Shown piece after piece: positions 16,837 through 26,062 of a DNA stretch of 64,000 nucleotides. Source of the stretch: Pseudodesulfovibrio aespoeensis Aspo-2 (GTDB lineage Bacteria; Desulfobacterota; Desulfovibrionia; Desulfovibrionales; Desulfovibrionaceae); the NCBI RefSeq assembly GCF_000176915.2, contig NC_014844.1, positions 3,410,001 to 3,474,000 of the forward strand, in the 5' to 3' direction. Made by a program: the position numbers and the translations under genes. The first letter of the stretch is position 1, and every line of letters starts with the position of its first letter. Under the pieces are notes generated by a model. That model worked only from the letters and a program-made list of their open reading frames with translations. It was not told the DNA's origin and searched no databases.

Positions 16837-17077
16837 GGCTGTCGCCGTTGCGTCCTGCGGGCACGCTGGATTGTCTTGATTTTCAAAGGTGTATCCATCC
16901 CCATCTCCTACCCCGTTGTGATTTTTACTGTCAACCCACAGCGTCACACCGCTTTCTGGAACAGGCCCGCCTTGACGCGTCTTGCCTGGCCGGGATATCC
17001 CGGTTGCCAGCGGATGATCCGGTCGACCCAGCCAGTTGGGCATGCGGGTCACCCTCGTCCACCACAAGGAGACGACA

Positions 17078-18004
17078 ATGAACAGGACAGCGATACTTTT
17101 TCCGGGGCAGGGCTCCCAGGAGCAGGGCATGGGCCGCGATGTGGCCGAGAGCCGCGACGAGGCCATGGACCTGTGGCTTTTTGCCGAGCGGGAGTCCGGG
17201 CTTCCACTGCGTGAAATCTACTGGGACGGCGGCAGTGGCGACATGGCCGACACCCGCGCCCTGCAACCGGCCCTGACCGTGGTCAACCTCTCCCTGTGGC
17301 TGGCCGCCAGGGACCGGCTGACCCCGGTGGCCGCAGCCGGGCACAGCCTGGGCGAATTCGCGGCCCTGGCTGCCAGCGGCGCGCTGGACGGACGCGACGC
17401 CATCCGGGCCGTCTGCCTGCGCGGCAGGCTCATGGCCGAGGCCGGGGGCGAGGGCCACGGCATGGCCGCCGTGGTCAAGCTCGACCAGACCGAGGTGGAG
17501 CGGATCGTGGACCAGGCCGCCAGCGACACGGGCCGGGAGCTGCGCATCGCCAACTACAATTCGCCCGGCCAGTTCGTCATCAGCGGCGAGCGCGAGCCGC
17601 TGGAGGCCGCGGCCGCGCTGGTCAAAGAGGCCAAGGGACGGGCCATCCCCTTGGCCGTGTCCGGCGCGTTCCACAGCCCGCTCATCCGCGAGGCCGCCGA
17701 CGAGTTCGCCGCCTTTCTGGCCGGACTGACCTGGAAAAGCCCGACCTTTCTGGTTCACCACAACGCCACGGCCCTGCCCGAGCCGGACCCGGCAGGCATC
17801 GCCCTGGTCATGCAGCGGCAGATGACATCCTCGGTCCTCTGGATCCAGACCATCCAAACCATGTGGCTGGCCGGGGTGCGCCACTTTGCCGAGGTCGGCC
17901 CCAAGAACGTCCTGACCAAGCTGCTCGCGCCCAATCTCAAGGACATGACCGAGGCATGGACCTCGACCACCATCGGCAGCCTGGAACAGGCCGCATCCCT
18001 GTGA
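17078..18004 (+). CDS. fabD: Malonyl CoA-acyl carrier protein transacylase
   Basis: 308 aa. FPGQGSQEQGMG starts the acyltransferase fold; the nucleophile Ser lies in GHSLGEFAAL and the catalytic His in SGAFHSPLI. It transfers malonyl from CoA to ACP for fatty-acid synthesis. The start at 17078 follows AAGGAGA at a normal distance. The next gene, aroE, starts 16 bases after its stop. No other fab genes are adjacent, which is unusual for fabD but not unknown. Confidence 0.93.
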   Translation: MNRTAILFPGQGSQEQGMGRDVAESRDEAMDLWLFAERESGLPLREIYWDGGSGDMADTRALQPALTVVNLSLWLAARDRLTPVAAAGHSLGEFAALAASGALDGRDAIRAVCLRGRLMAEAGGEGHGMAAVVKLDQTEVERIVDQAASDTGRELRIANYNSPGQFVISGEREPLEAAAALVKEAKGRAIPLAVSGAFHSPLIREAADEFAAFLAGLTWKSPTFLVHHNATALPEPDPAGIALVMQRQMTSSVLWIQTIQTMWLAGVRHFAEVGPKNVLTKLLAPNLKDMTEAWTSTTIGSLEQAASL

Positions 18005-18020
18005 GCCGGGAGACGCGACC

Positions 18021-18839
18021 GTGACCGCCCGATACGGCATCATCGGCTGGCCCCTGGGCCACACCATGAGCCCGACCCTGCACAACTGGGGGTTCGGCCA
18101 GATCGGCCTCGACGCCGTGTACAAGGCATGGCCCCTGGAGCCGGAAGGCGTGGCCGACTTCATCCGCCGCGTGCGAACCGAGCCGATCATGGGCGCAAGC
18201 GTGACCATCCCCCACAAGCGGGCGGTCATGCCGCTTCTGGACCGGCTGACCGACCGCGCCAGGACCGTGGGCGCGGTCAACACCCTGTACTGGGACGGCG
18301 ATCAGCTCTGCGGCGAGAACACTGACGTGACCGGCCTCGTGGCCCCGCTCAGGCAGCTGGGCCAGCTGCCCGGATCGGCCCTGGTCCTGGGCGCGGGCGG
18401 CGCGGCCAGGGCCGCGGTTATCGGATTCCGGGAGCTCGGCGTCCCGGACATCAGGATCGCCAACCGCACGCCGGACAAGGCGCGCGCAATCGCCAGCGAG
18501 CTTTCGGTGCGCGCCGTGGCCTGGGAGGCGCGCATGGACCAGGGCGCGGGCATCGTCTGCAACACCACGCCCCTTGGCATGTCCGGCGATCTGGCACAGG
18601 CCACCCCGTGGGACGCGGACCGGTTCGAGCCGGGCATGATCGCCTACGACATCGTCTACAACCCCCTGCGCACCCGTTTCCTGCGCGAGGCCGGGGCCGC
18701 CGGGTGCCGGACCGTGTCGGGTCTGGAGATGTTCCTGCACCAGGGGCTGGCCCAGTTCCAGCTGTGGACCGGCCATGCCCTGGACGAGGGAGGGGCCAGG
18801 GAACTCCTGCTTGCCATTCTCGACAGGCCGGACCGTTGA
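18021..18839 (+). CDS. aroE: Shikimate dehydrogenase
   Basis: 272 aa with a GTG start. GWPLGHTMSPTLHN is the shikimate-binding loop, ASVTIPHKRAVM carries the catalytic Lys, and GENTDVTGL the Asp. The NADP loop is GAGGAARAAVIGF, and the NRT motif (IANRTPDKARA) indicates NADP preference. It reduces 3-dehydroshikimate in aromatic amino-acid synthesis. It is in an apparent operon with fabD. Confidence 0.94.
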   Translation: MTARYGIIGWPLGHTMSPTLHNWGFGQIGLDAVYKAWPLEPEGVADFIRRVRTEPIMGASVTIPHKRAVMPLLDRLTDRARTVGAVNTLYWDGDQLCGENTDVTGLVAPLRQLGQLPGSALVLGAGGAARAAVIGFRELGVPDIRIANRTPDKARAIASELSVRAVAWEARMDQGAGIVCNTTPLGMSGDLAQATPWDADRFEPGMIAYDIVYNPLRTRFLREAGAAGCRTVSGLEMFLHQGLAQFQLWTGHALDEGGARELLLAILDRPDR

Positions 18840-18898
18840 TTTGACGGGCGGTTTTGGGTAGGCTCTGCTTTCAAAAGACAAGAAAAAGGTGATTACCC

Positions 18899-19564
18899 AT
18901 GAGAAAAATCGAGATTTTTATCGGCACACTGCTCCTGACCTGTCTGCTCGGCCTGCCCTGGGGCACGGCCTGGGCCCAGGGTGGAGGCCCCAACCCGGTG
19001 GTGGTCTTTGACACGAGCATGGGGCGGTTCATGGTCATGCTCTACCCGGGCGAGGCCCCGGAGACGGTCAAGAATTTCCTGCGCTATGTGGACGAGGGCT
19101 TCTACGACGGCACCCTCTTCCACCGCGTGGTCACGGACAAGGACTTCAAGCGCAACAACGTGGCCGGGCACAACCCCATCCCCTACAACATCATCCAGGG
19201 CGGCGGCTTCGAGATGGGCATGCGCATGAAACAGACCCACCCGCCCATCGCCAACGAGGCGATCAAGGCCATGGTCAACCAGAAGGGCACCATTGCCATG
19301 GCCCGCGGCAATGCCCCGGACTCGGCCACGGCCCAGTTCTTCATCAACATCAAGGACAACCCCTCCTTTGACTACAAGACGATCCCGGACCGCATTGATC
19401 CGGACAAGGTCATCATCAAGGAAGGCTACTGCGCCTTTGGCAGGGTGATCAGGGGGATGGACGTGGTCGAGGAGATCAGCCAGGTGGAGACCGCCACCCT
19501 GGCCCCGCACGAGAACGTGCCCGTCAAGCCGGTGGTCATCATCAAGGCCTACAGGCCGCAATAG
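18899..19564 (+). CDS. Exported cyclophilin-type peptidyl-prolyl cis-trans isomerase
   Basis: 221 aa. A signal peptide (IGTLLLTCLLGLPWGTAWAQ) is followed by a cyclophilin domain: GRFMVMLYPGEAPETVKNFL, GTLFHRVV with the catalytic Arg, IIQGGGFEMGM, and an MARGNAPDSATAQFFIN stretch. It would assist folding of proline-containing proteins in the periplasm. A strong intrinsic terminator follows, so fabD-aroE-ppi may be a single transcript. Confidence 0.92.
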   Translation: MRKIEIFIGTLLLTCLLGLPWGTAWAQGGGPNPVVVFDTSMGRFMVMLYPGEAPETVKNFLRYVDEGFYDGTLFHRVVTDKDFKRNNVAGHNPIPYNIIQGGGFEMGMRMKQTHPPIANEAIKAMVNQKGTIAMARGNAPDSATAQFFINIKDNPSFDYKTIPDRIDPDKVIIKEGYCAFGRVIRGMDVVEEISQVETATLAPHENVPVKPVVIIKAYRPQ

Positions 19565-19586
19565 TCCGACCGACAGTCAGGTTGCC

Positions 19587-19620
19587 AAGACCGGGAGGGT
19601 GTCCGCCTTCCCGGTCTTTT
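19587..19620 (+). terminator. Intrinsic terminator after the cyclophilin gene
   Basis: AAGACCGGGA pairs with TCCCGGTCTT across an 11-base loop and is followed by TTTT. It stands between convergent genes and may also serve the HDOD gene on the other strand (AAAAGACC run). Confidence 0.85.
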
Positions 19621-19624
19621 ACAT

Positions 19625-20494
19625 TCACACGGGGCAGGCATCCTCGGCGCACTCAAGGAACAGGCTCCAGACCGTGCGCAGTTCGACCACGACATTGGCG
19701 CTGACCCTGTCCACTATCTCCGCCGTCAGCCCGAGGCGCTGGATGACGGCTGCGGACGGGACGTAGTTGAGACCGTCCACGCCGAGCCCCACGCCGATCA
19801 TCTTGGCCAGGGCATTGCCGATGTGGACCAGATCGAGGACCACGCCCGGCTCCGGAGATTCGTCGGGCCGCAGGTGGTGGCAGACGACCTCGGTGATATC
19901 AAGAGGCAATCCCCAGGACTGGAGCAGGATGCCGCCCAACTCGGCGTGGTTGATGCCGAGCACGGCGTCCTCGGCCTGGTCGAAGCTCAGCCCTTGCTCC
20001 ATGGCCAGGGCCAGGATGGGTTTGGCATTAATTTTTACATAGGTGCCCAGCAGGATCTTGCCGATGCCCGAGAGCAGCCCGGCGGTGAAGGTGTGCTCCG
20101 GAGCGTCCAGGCCGAGCACCCGGCCCAGCTCCCTGGCCGCCATGGCCACGGCCACCGAATGTTGCAGGTGCATGCTCGGCGCCAAATCGTAGCCGTCGAT
20201 CCTGTGCACAAAGGAGGGGGCCACGCCCGTGGAGATGATGAACTGGAGCACCTGCAGGGTGCCCAGACGGCGGATGGCCTCGCGGGCCGTGAGCATGGGC
20301 TTGCCGCCGCCGAAGAAGGAGGCGTTGACGATCTTGAGCAGGTTTGCTGTCAGGCCGGGATCATGCTCGATGATCAGGGCCAGTTCCGCCATGTCCGCGT
20401 CCGGGTCGCACAGCATTGCCGCCGCCTTGGTGGCGCAGCAGGGGATGGCGACGACCCGCGAGACTGTGGACAGAATCTCTTCGCGTCTGGTCAT
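19625..20494 (-). CDS. HDOD domain protein
   Basis: 289 aa. Family features include MLCDPDADMAELALIIEHDPGLTANLLKIVNASFF, EAIRRLGTLQVL and a degenerate HD region (SVAVAMAARELGRVLGL, TAGLLSGIGKILLG). HDOD proteins are thought to act as signalling scaffolds linked to c-di-GMP, stress or motility; most lack phosphodiesterase activity. Its start codon overlaps the cheD stop (ATGA), so the two are translationally coupled, which points to a chemotaxis or motility role. Confidence 0.87.
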   Translation of the reverse strand: MTRREEILSTVSRVVAIPCCATKAAAMLCDPDADMAELALIIEHDPGLTANLLKIVNASFFGGGKPMLTAREAIRRLGTLQVLQFIISTGVAPSFVHRIDGYDLAPSMHLQHSVAVAMAARELGRVLGLDAPEHTFTAGLLSGIGKILLGTYVKINAKPILALAMEQGLSFDQAEDAVLGINHAELGGILLQSWGLPLDITEVVCHHLRPDESPEPGVVLDLVHIGNALAKMIGVGLGVDGLNYVPSAAVIQRLGLTAEIVDRVSANVVVELRTVWSLFLECAEDACPV

Positions 20495-20967
20495 ATGTCT
20501 TTCTCCTCTCCCAGGGAACGGACCACAACACGGCCCGTATCCAGATGCAAAAACATGGTTCGGGGAATGGTGCCGCCGACATTGGAGGCGGACAGGGTGA
20601 CAGAGTTGCGGTCGAGCAGCTTGTCCAGGGCTTCGAAGTTGCGCGCCCCGGTGTTGAAGAGGTTGTCACCGCGCATGTTTGCTCCCCCGGCGGCCTTGAA
20701 GATGATGCGCCGCTTCTCGGCCCCCCGGTCCATGAGCTTGCGGACCATCATGGCCACCCCGGTGTTGACGAACATGTAGGGGTTGGCGCGCGCCTTGTCC
20801 CTGGCCGCCCCGGCGTGGGGGAGCAGGCAATGGACCATCGCGCCTATGCCGGCCTTGGGGTCGTAGACCGTGACGCCAAGGCAGGAGCCCAGGGAATAGG
20901 TGACAATGACGTCCTCCCGGTCCGCCGAGAGCTTCATGTCGGATATGTTGACGATATGCAGGGCCAT
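20491..20967 (-). CDS. cheD: Chemoreceptor glutamine deamidase
   Basis: 158 aa. The catalytic Cys lies in SLGSCLGVTVYD and the His in MVHCLLPH; the Thr-containing stretch FKAAGGANM follows. CheD deamidates glutamines in methyl-accepting chemotaxis receptors and adapts signalling with CheC/CheX. It is translationally coupled to the downstream HDOD gene and lies 35 bases after the ABC transporter gene. No other che genes are near. Confidence 0.92.
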   Translation of the reverse strand: MALHIVNISDMKLSADREDVIVTYSLGSCLGVTVYDPKAGIGAMVHCLLPHAGAARDKARANPYMFVNTGVAMMVRKLMDRGAEKRRIIFKAAGGANMRGDNLFNTGARNFEALDKLLDRNSVTLSASNVGGTIPRTMFLHLDTGRVVVRSLGEEKDI

Positions 20968-21002
20968 GTTTGGTCCAGGCGCTCACAGGCGCGCGGCAGG
21001 GC

Positions 21003-22769
21003 CTACCGGATGGAGTCGTCGAACTGCATCTGGTAGAGACGGTTATAGAGCGGGCAGGATGCGAGCAGATCCTTGTGGGAGCCCGTGGCAACGACTTTGC
21101 CCTGTTCCATGACCACGATGACATCGGCGGTGAAAATGGTGGACAGCCGGTGCGCGATGACCAGGGAGGTGCGGCCCTGCATCAGGTTTTCCAACGCGTC
21201 CTGGACCACCCGCTCGGATTCGGTGTCCAGCGCGCTGGTGGCTTCGTCGAGGATGAGCAGGGAGGGATTCTTCATGATGGCCCGGGCAATGGTCAGCCGC
21301 TGCTTCTGGCCGCCGGAGATCTTGACCCCGCCCTCGCCCACCACGGTGTCATAGCCTTGGGGCATGGCCATGATGAAGTCATGGGCATAGGCGCTGCGGG
21401 CCGCGCACTCCACCTCTTCCATCGCATACTCGTCGCGGGCATAGGCGATGTTCTCGCGCATGGACAGGTTGAAGAGAAAGGTGTCCTGGGAGACGAGCCC
21501 AAGGCCCCGGCGCAGGCTGTTCAGGGTGTAGTCGCCAAGGGGCGTCCCGTTGAGCAGGATGCGCCCCTGCTGGGGGTCGTAGAAGCGGGGGATGAGGTTG
21601 ACCAGCGTGGTCTTGCCCGAGCCGCTGGGGCCGACGATGGCCACGCGCTGCCCGGCCTTGATGGTCAGGGACACCCCGTTGATGGCGGGCGACGCTGTGC
21701 CGGGGTAGGAAAAGTGGATATCCTCGAGCCGCAACTCGTCAAAGGTGCCGTCAAAGACGACGTCCCCCTCGTCCTCGACCTGAATCTCCGGGGAGTCGAA
21801 GATGTCGAAGACCCGCTCCGCGCCGGCCAGACCGGCCTGGATCTGGTGGTTGGACATGTTGATCTTCTTGATCGGCTCGTAGAGCTGGACCAGACAGAGC
21901 AGGAAGGCGGTCAGGTCGCCAGGGGTGATGATGCCCTCCACCACGCGGCTGCCGCCGACCCATAGAACCGTGGCCCCGGCCCCGGCAGCCACTAAATCCA
22001 TGACCCGTGACGAGCTCTCGTTGTAGAAAATCTGCCGGATGACGATCTTGGTCAGTTTTTCGTTTTCCACGTTGAAGCGCAGCCCCTCGCGCACCTCGTT
22101 GGCAAAGGCCTTGATCACCTTGATGCCCGAGAACCCCTCTTCAAGGATGACGTTGACCCCGGACAGTTCGGCCTGGATCTTGCGCCCGTACTTGCGCACC
22201 TTTTTTCCGAAAAAGACGATGGGGTACAGGGCCAGGGGCATGACCACCAGACTCCAGAAGGCCAGGGAGGCGTCGAGATAGATGACCGTGCCGATCAGGC
22301 CGATGAGGGTGAATATCTGGCGCACGAACATGATGATGCTCGGCAGGCTCTGGCGCACGGCCACCACGTCGTTGATGATCCGGCTCATGAGCATGCCTAT
22401 CTCGCTCTCGGCGAAAAACGGCATGGGCAGGCGCACGATCTTGTTGAACAGGTCGCGGCGCATGTCTTTGAGCACCAGGATGCCGGTGGCGTTCATGATG
22501 TATGTCTGGACGAACTGGAACACGCCCTTGAGAACGATCAGGATGACAAAGCCGAAGATGCACATTTTGAGCACGCTCAAGTCTTTGGCCACCAACACGT
22601 CGTCGGTGACGTATTTGGTCAGCCAGGCCAGGGCCGGGGCGATGGGCGCGTAGAGGAGCATGGCGATGACGGCGAAAACCACCCGCCCCTTGTAGGGGGC
22701 GAAATAGCCGATGCTGCGCTTGAGCAGGTGGGCATTCCCGAGATAATGCAGGTTGGTGGAACGGGCCAA
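21003..22769 (-). CDS. MsbA-like ABC exporter (membrane and ATPase fused)
   Basis: 588 aa. The N-terminal six-helix exporter domain (VVFAVIAMLLYAPIAPALAWL) contains the coupling-helix MPFFAESEIGMLMSRIINDV, typical of lipid A flippases. The C-terminal ATPase has Walker A GPSGSGKTT, signature ISGGQKQRL and Walker B LLILDEATSAL. It likely exports lipid A-core across the inner membrane. The start at 22769 is TTG, chosen because AGGAGA sits six bases upstream and the family begins here; no suitable ATG exists nearby. Confidence 0.88.
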   Translation of the reverse strand: MARSTNLHYLGNAHLLKRSIGYFAPYKGRVVFAVIAMLLYAPIAPALAWLTKYVTDDVLVAKDLSVLKMCIFGFVILIVLKGVFQFVQTYIMNATGILVLKDMRRDLFNKIVRLPMPFFAESEIGMLMSRIINDVVAVRQSLPSIIMFVRQIFTLIGLIGTVIYLDASLAFWSLVVMPLALYPIVFFGKKVRKYGRKIQAELSGVNVILEEGFSGIKVIKAFANEVREGLRFNVENEKLTKIVIRQIFYNESSSRVMDLVAAGAGATVLWVGGSRVVEGIITPGDLTAFLLCLVQLYEPIKKINMSNHQIQAGLAGAERVFDIFDSPEIQVEDEGDVVFDGTFDELRLEDIHFSYPGTASPAINGVSLTIKAGQRVAIVGPSGSGKTTLVNLIPRFYDPQQGRILLNGTPLGDYTLNSLRRGLGLVSQDTFLFNLSMRENIAYARDEYAMEEVECAARSAYAHDFIMAMPQGYDTVVGEGGVKISGGQKQRLTIARAIMKNPSLLILDEATSALDTESERVVQDALENLMQGRTSLVIAHRLSTIFTADVIVVMEQGKVVATGSHKDLLASCPLYNRLYQMQFDDSIR

Positions 22770-22906
22770 GGCGTCTCCTCGTGGCGTTGGATGCAAGGCT
22801 TGGCGAAACGGATGCGCCGCCACGCTTCCTTTATATCTTTGATGACCGCGAGTAAAGCCCTGCCGCAGGACTTGCGCCCGGGCCGTTTTTTTCCGACAAT
22901 GCAATC

Positions 22907-23686
22907 ATGAGCATGCCTGAAAGCGGACAATACCCCCTGGCCGTGCTGGCCGATATCCACGGCAATGCCGACGCCCTGGCAGCGGTGCTGCTGGACGCGA
23001 GGCAACGCGGCGCGGTCCGGTTCGTCAACCTGGGCGACACCTTCTACGGCCCGCTCGACCCTGCCGAAACATGGCGGATGCTGCGGGCCATGCCCATGGA
23101 GGCCGTGCTCGGCAACCAGGACCGCATCCTGCTCGACCCGGACGGGCCCATGGCCGGGATGCCCGCCTTCCGGGCCGCGCGTGAGGCACTGGGCGGCGAG
23201 GGGCTGGCCTGGCTGGCCGCGCTCCCGGCCACGCTGGTCACGGCCACCACGCGGGTCACGGACAGGAGCATCTTCCTGTGCCACGGCACGCCCGCCAGCG
23301 ACACCGCCTACCTGCTGGAGGACGTGGCCACCGGAAGGCCGGTGCAGCGCGACAGGGTAGCCATCGAGACCGACCTGACCCTTGTCCCGCCCGGCTGCAC
23401 CCTGGTCCTGGCCGGACACAGCCACCACCAGGGCATGGCAGTGTGCGGGCGGATCACGGTGGTCAATCCCGGCAGCGTCGGCCTGCCCGCCTACGACGAC
23501 GATGCACCGCCCCACGCCATGGCCTCGGGCTCGCCACACGCCCGGTACGCTCTGCTGTCGCCCTCGCCCTCAGGCTGGGACGTGCTGCTAACGGCTGTGC
23601 CTTACGACTGGGAGCGCGCTGCCCGACTGGCGCAGGCCAATGGCCGCAGCGACTGGGCGCGCTGGCTGGCGACTGGCCTGGCCTGA
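22907..23686 (+). CDS. Metallophosphoesterase, YfcE/calcineurin-like
   Basis: 259 aa. The dimetal motifs are DIHGNADAL (DxH), NLGDTFYGP (GDxxxxG), LGNQDRILL (GNxD), CHGTP and LAGHSHHQG (GHxH). The substrate is not predictable. A second, related phosphoesterase is encoded at 26.96 kb. The start has no clear ribosome site; an ATG two codons later is an alternative. Confidence 0.85.
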   Translation: MSMPESGQYPLAVLADIHGNADALAAVLLDARQRGAVRFVNLGDTFYGPLDPAETWRMLRAMPMEAVLGNQDRILLDPDGPMAGMPAFRAAREALGGEGLAWLAALPATLVTATTRVTDRSIFLCHGTPASDTAYLLEDVATGRPVQRDRVAIETDLTLVPPGCTLVLAGHSHHQGMAVCGRITVVNPGSVGLPAYDDDAPPHAMASGSPHARYALLSPSPSGWDVLLTAVPYDWERAARLAQANGRSDWARWLATGLA

Positions 23687-23808
23687 CCCTTCCGGAAGCG
23701 CGAAAGCCTCTTCATCCCACCGGGATTTCAGACGGTTACGGCAATCCAGGAGACCAACGACTGGCACCATGTCCACGCTGCGCCGGGTGTGGGTGGGCAA
23801 CCGGCGAC

Positions 23809-23827
23809 CGGCACGATGCCGTTTTTT
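23809..23827 (+). terminator. Possible short terminator after the phosphoesterase gene
   Basis: CGGCA and TGCCG form a 5-bp stem with a 3-base loop followed by six T. The stem is short, so function is uncertain. It lies in the 282-bp gap before the amidase gene. Confidence 0.4.
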
Positions 23828-23968
23828 CCACAGAAACCGCATTCTTCTCTGGACTTTTTTTAGATTTTTCTGAAAACTACCAAAACACTGTGGTTCCCAA
23901 GCCCCTTCAGCGCATTCAGAAACGTGCACGCTGCGGGTGGACAGATACCGCCGCCACGGTCAGGACTT

Positions 23969-25813
23969 ATGATACCGCGTTTTGGCAGACACACTCTTTT
24001 CCTTTTGCCCGCACTGCTGGTGCTGGCCGCGATTTTGGCGTGGCCGTCTTCGGGCGTGGCCGCTTCGGCCTCGTCCCTGTTCACCCTGGGCCATGCCGAG
24101 TTCCACACCCTGATCAAGGATCCGCGCAAGGCCAAGTACCGGGCCAACTGGGAAAAGGTGGAGCAGCGGTTCAGCCAATGCCTGCGGGCAGACCCTGACG
24201 GGCCGAACGCACCCAAGGCCCTCTACTACATAGGCCGCGTCCACGAGGAGCTTGGGGTGCAAAGCGGCTCCGGTGCCGACTTTCGCCGCGCCATAGATTA
24301 CTTTGGCCGGGTGGTCAGCCGCTATCCCCGCCACGGATGGGCCGACGACTGCCTGTACCGCCGCGCCGACATCAATGCCCGACGGCTCAAGGAGACCGAG
24401 GCCGCGCGCCTCGATCTGGCCAGGATACTGGTGGAATACCCGCGCTCGGACATGTACGCCAAGGCCGATGCCGCCCTGCGCAAGCTCGGCGGATATGACA
24501 AGGCCGTGGCCAAGATGTCTGGCAAGTCGGTGCAGAAATCCCTGGACGAGGTGGCCCGCCGGGTGGCGGAAACGCCCCAGCCGGCCAAGCCGGAAACCGT
24601 CGTCGACGCCGACGGGGACAAGCGCATCGTACCCAGCGACCCGTCCGGCCTCGCCCACCTCGACATGGTCCGCTACCGCTCCAGCGACGAATACACCCGC
24701 GTGGTGCTCGAACTCGACAGCCGGGTCACCTACCGCTATCAGGTGCTCGACCCCAACCCCGAAGTGGGGCGGCCCCACCGGCTCTACATAGACCTCCAGA
24801 ACTCGCGGCTGGGCCACGATGTGACTGCGGCCACCACGGTCTCCGACGGCATCCTGCGCTCCATCCGCACCGGCCAGTACGACAAGGACACTACCCGCGT
24901 GGTTCTCGATTTCCTGTCCATGCAGGAATACAAGGTCTTTCCCCTGGACAATCCCTTCCGCATTGTCGTCGATGTCTACTCGCCCGATCCGGAAGCGGCC
25001 CAGGCCCAGGCCGAGGCCAAGGCGGCCAGGGCGGTGCAAAAGGCCCAGGCCAAAAAGGGCACCACCAAGATATCCTATCGCACGCCGAGCGGCAGCAAGC
25101 AGATGGTCGGCGACCTGCTGGAGCAGCTCGGGCTCACGGTCAGGACCATCATGATCGACCCCGGCCACGGCGGCAAGGACCCCGGAGCCGTGGCCAACGG
25201 CCTCAAGGAAAAGGACATCAACCTGCGCTTTTCCTTCATCCTCGGCAAGATGCTGGAGGAAAAGGGCTTTGCCGTGCATTACACCCGGACCACGGACATT
25301 TTCATCCCCCTTGAACAGCGCACGGCCATGGCCAACGTCAAGAAGGCGGACCTCTTCCTCTCCATCCACTGCAACGCCAACCACAGCGCCAAGGTCAGCG
25401 GCATCGAGACCTACAGCCTCAACCTGGCCAAGACCAACGATGCGGTGCGCATCGCGGCCCGGGAAAACGCCGTGGACCCGCGCGCCATCTCCGACCTCCA
25501 GTTCATCCTCACGGACCTGATGGTCAACTCCAAGATCAAGGAAAGCCGCGATCTGGCCACGGACGTGCAGGACAACACCCTGGCCCATGTGCGCCGCAAG
25601 TGGCAGGTCAAAAGCAACGGCGTGCGCGAGGCCCCCTTCTACGTGCTCATGGGTGCCAAGATGCCGTCCATCCTCGTGGAGATCGGCTACATCACCAACA
25701 AGAACGAGGCCAAGCTGCTCAAGTCCGACCCCTACCTGGAATATCTGGCCAGGGGCGTGGTGGACGGCGTGATGGCCTACAAGGGCAAGATCGAACGCTA
25801 CGCCATGCGCTGA
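23969..25813 (+). CDS. Periplasmic N-acetylmuramoyl-L-alanine amidase (AmiC-like)
   Basis: 614 aa. A signal peptide (FLLPALLVLAAILAWP) is followed by a TPR-like region (about residues 40-170: AEFHTLIKDPRKAKYRANW), an AMIN domain (about 210-320: VRYRSSDEYTRVVLELDS) and a C-terminal amidase_3 catalytic domain (about 390-610). Zinc ligands are visible in IDPGHGGKDPG, NGLKEKDIN and SIHCNANH, and the catalytic Glu in ILVEIGYITN. It cleaves septal peptidoglycan during division. The TPR-AMIN-amidase order is longer than E. coli AmiC. Start taken at the methionine opening the signal sequence. A strong terminator follows. Confidence 0.92.
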   Translation: MIPRFGRHTLFLLPALLVLAAILAWPSSGVAASASSLFTLGHAEFHTLIKDPRKAKYRANWEKVEQRFSQCLRADPDGPNAPKALYYIGRVHEELGVQSGSGADFRRAIDYFGRVVSRYPRHGWADDCLYRRADINARRLKETEAARLDLARILVEYPRSDMYAKADAALRKLGGYDKAVAKMSGKSVQKSLDEVARRVAETPQPAKPETVVDADGDKRIVPSDPSGLAHLDMVRYRSSDEYTRVVLELDSRVTYRYQVLDPNPEVGRPHRLYIDLQNSRLGHDVTAATTVSDGILRSIRTGQYDKDTTRVVLDFLSMQEYKVFPLDNPFRIVVDVYSPDPEAAQAQAEAKAARAVQKAQAKKGTTKISYRTPSGSKQMVGDLLEQLGLTVRTIMIDPGHGGKDPGAVANGLKEKDINLRFSFILGKMLEEKGFAVHYTRTTDIFIPLEQRTAMANVKKADLFLSIHCNANHSAKVSGIETYSLNLAKTNDAVRIAARENAVDPRAISDLQFILTDLMVNSKIKESRDLATDVQDNTLAHVRRKWQVKSNGVREAPFYVLMGAKMPSILVEIGYITNKNEAKLLKSDPYLEYLARGVVDGVMAYKGKIERYAMR

Positions 25814-25842
25814 GCCGCCATACTGCATGCCACCTTCATCAG

Positions 25843-25867
25843 GCCGCTCCCCACGAGCGGCTTTTTT
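25843..25867 (+). terminator. Intrinsic terminator after the amidase gene
   Basis: GCCGCTC and GAGCGGC form a 7-bp stem with a 5-base loop, followed by six T. Confidence 0.9.
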
Positions 25868-26062
25868 CGTGGCCGATCTCTAAAAACACAGCCGCCCATC
25901 TGGCCCGCACAGGGCGCACGCCGAGCCCGTACCCCTTCGCCATCCTTCTCCCGGTTTCTGGCCCGGCTTGTCTCTTGACACTTGGCCGAGGACGCTGTAG
26001 CCATACATCAATATATCCGTATATGAGGATTTAGTGATTTATTGCCACCCAAGGAGGGCGTC

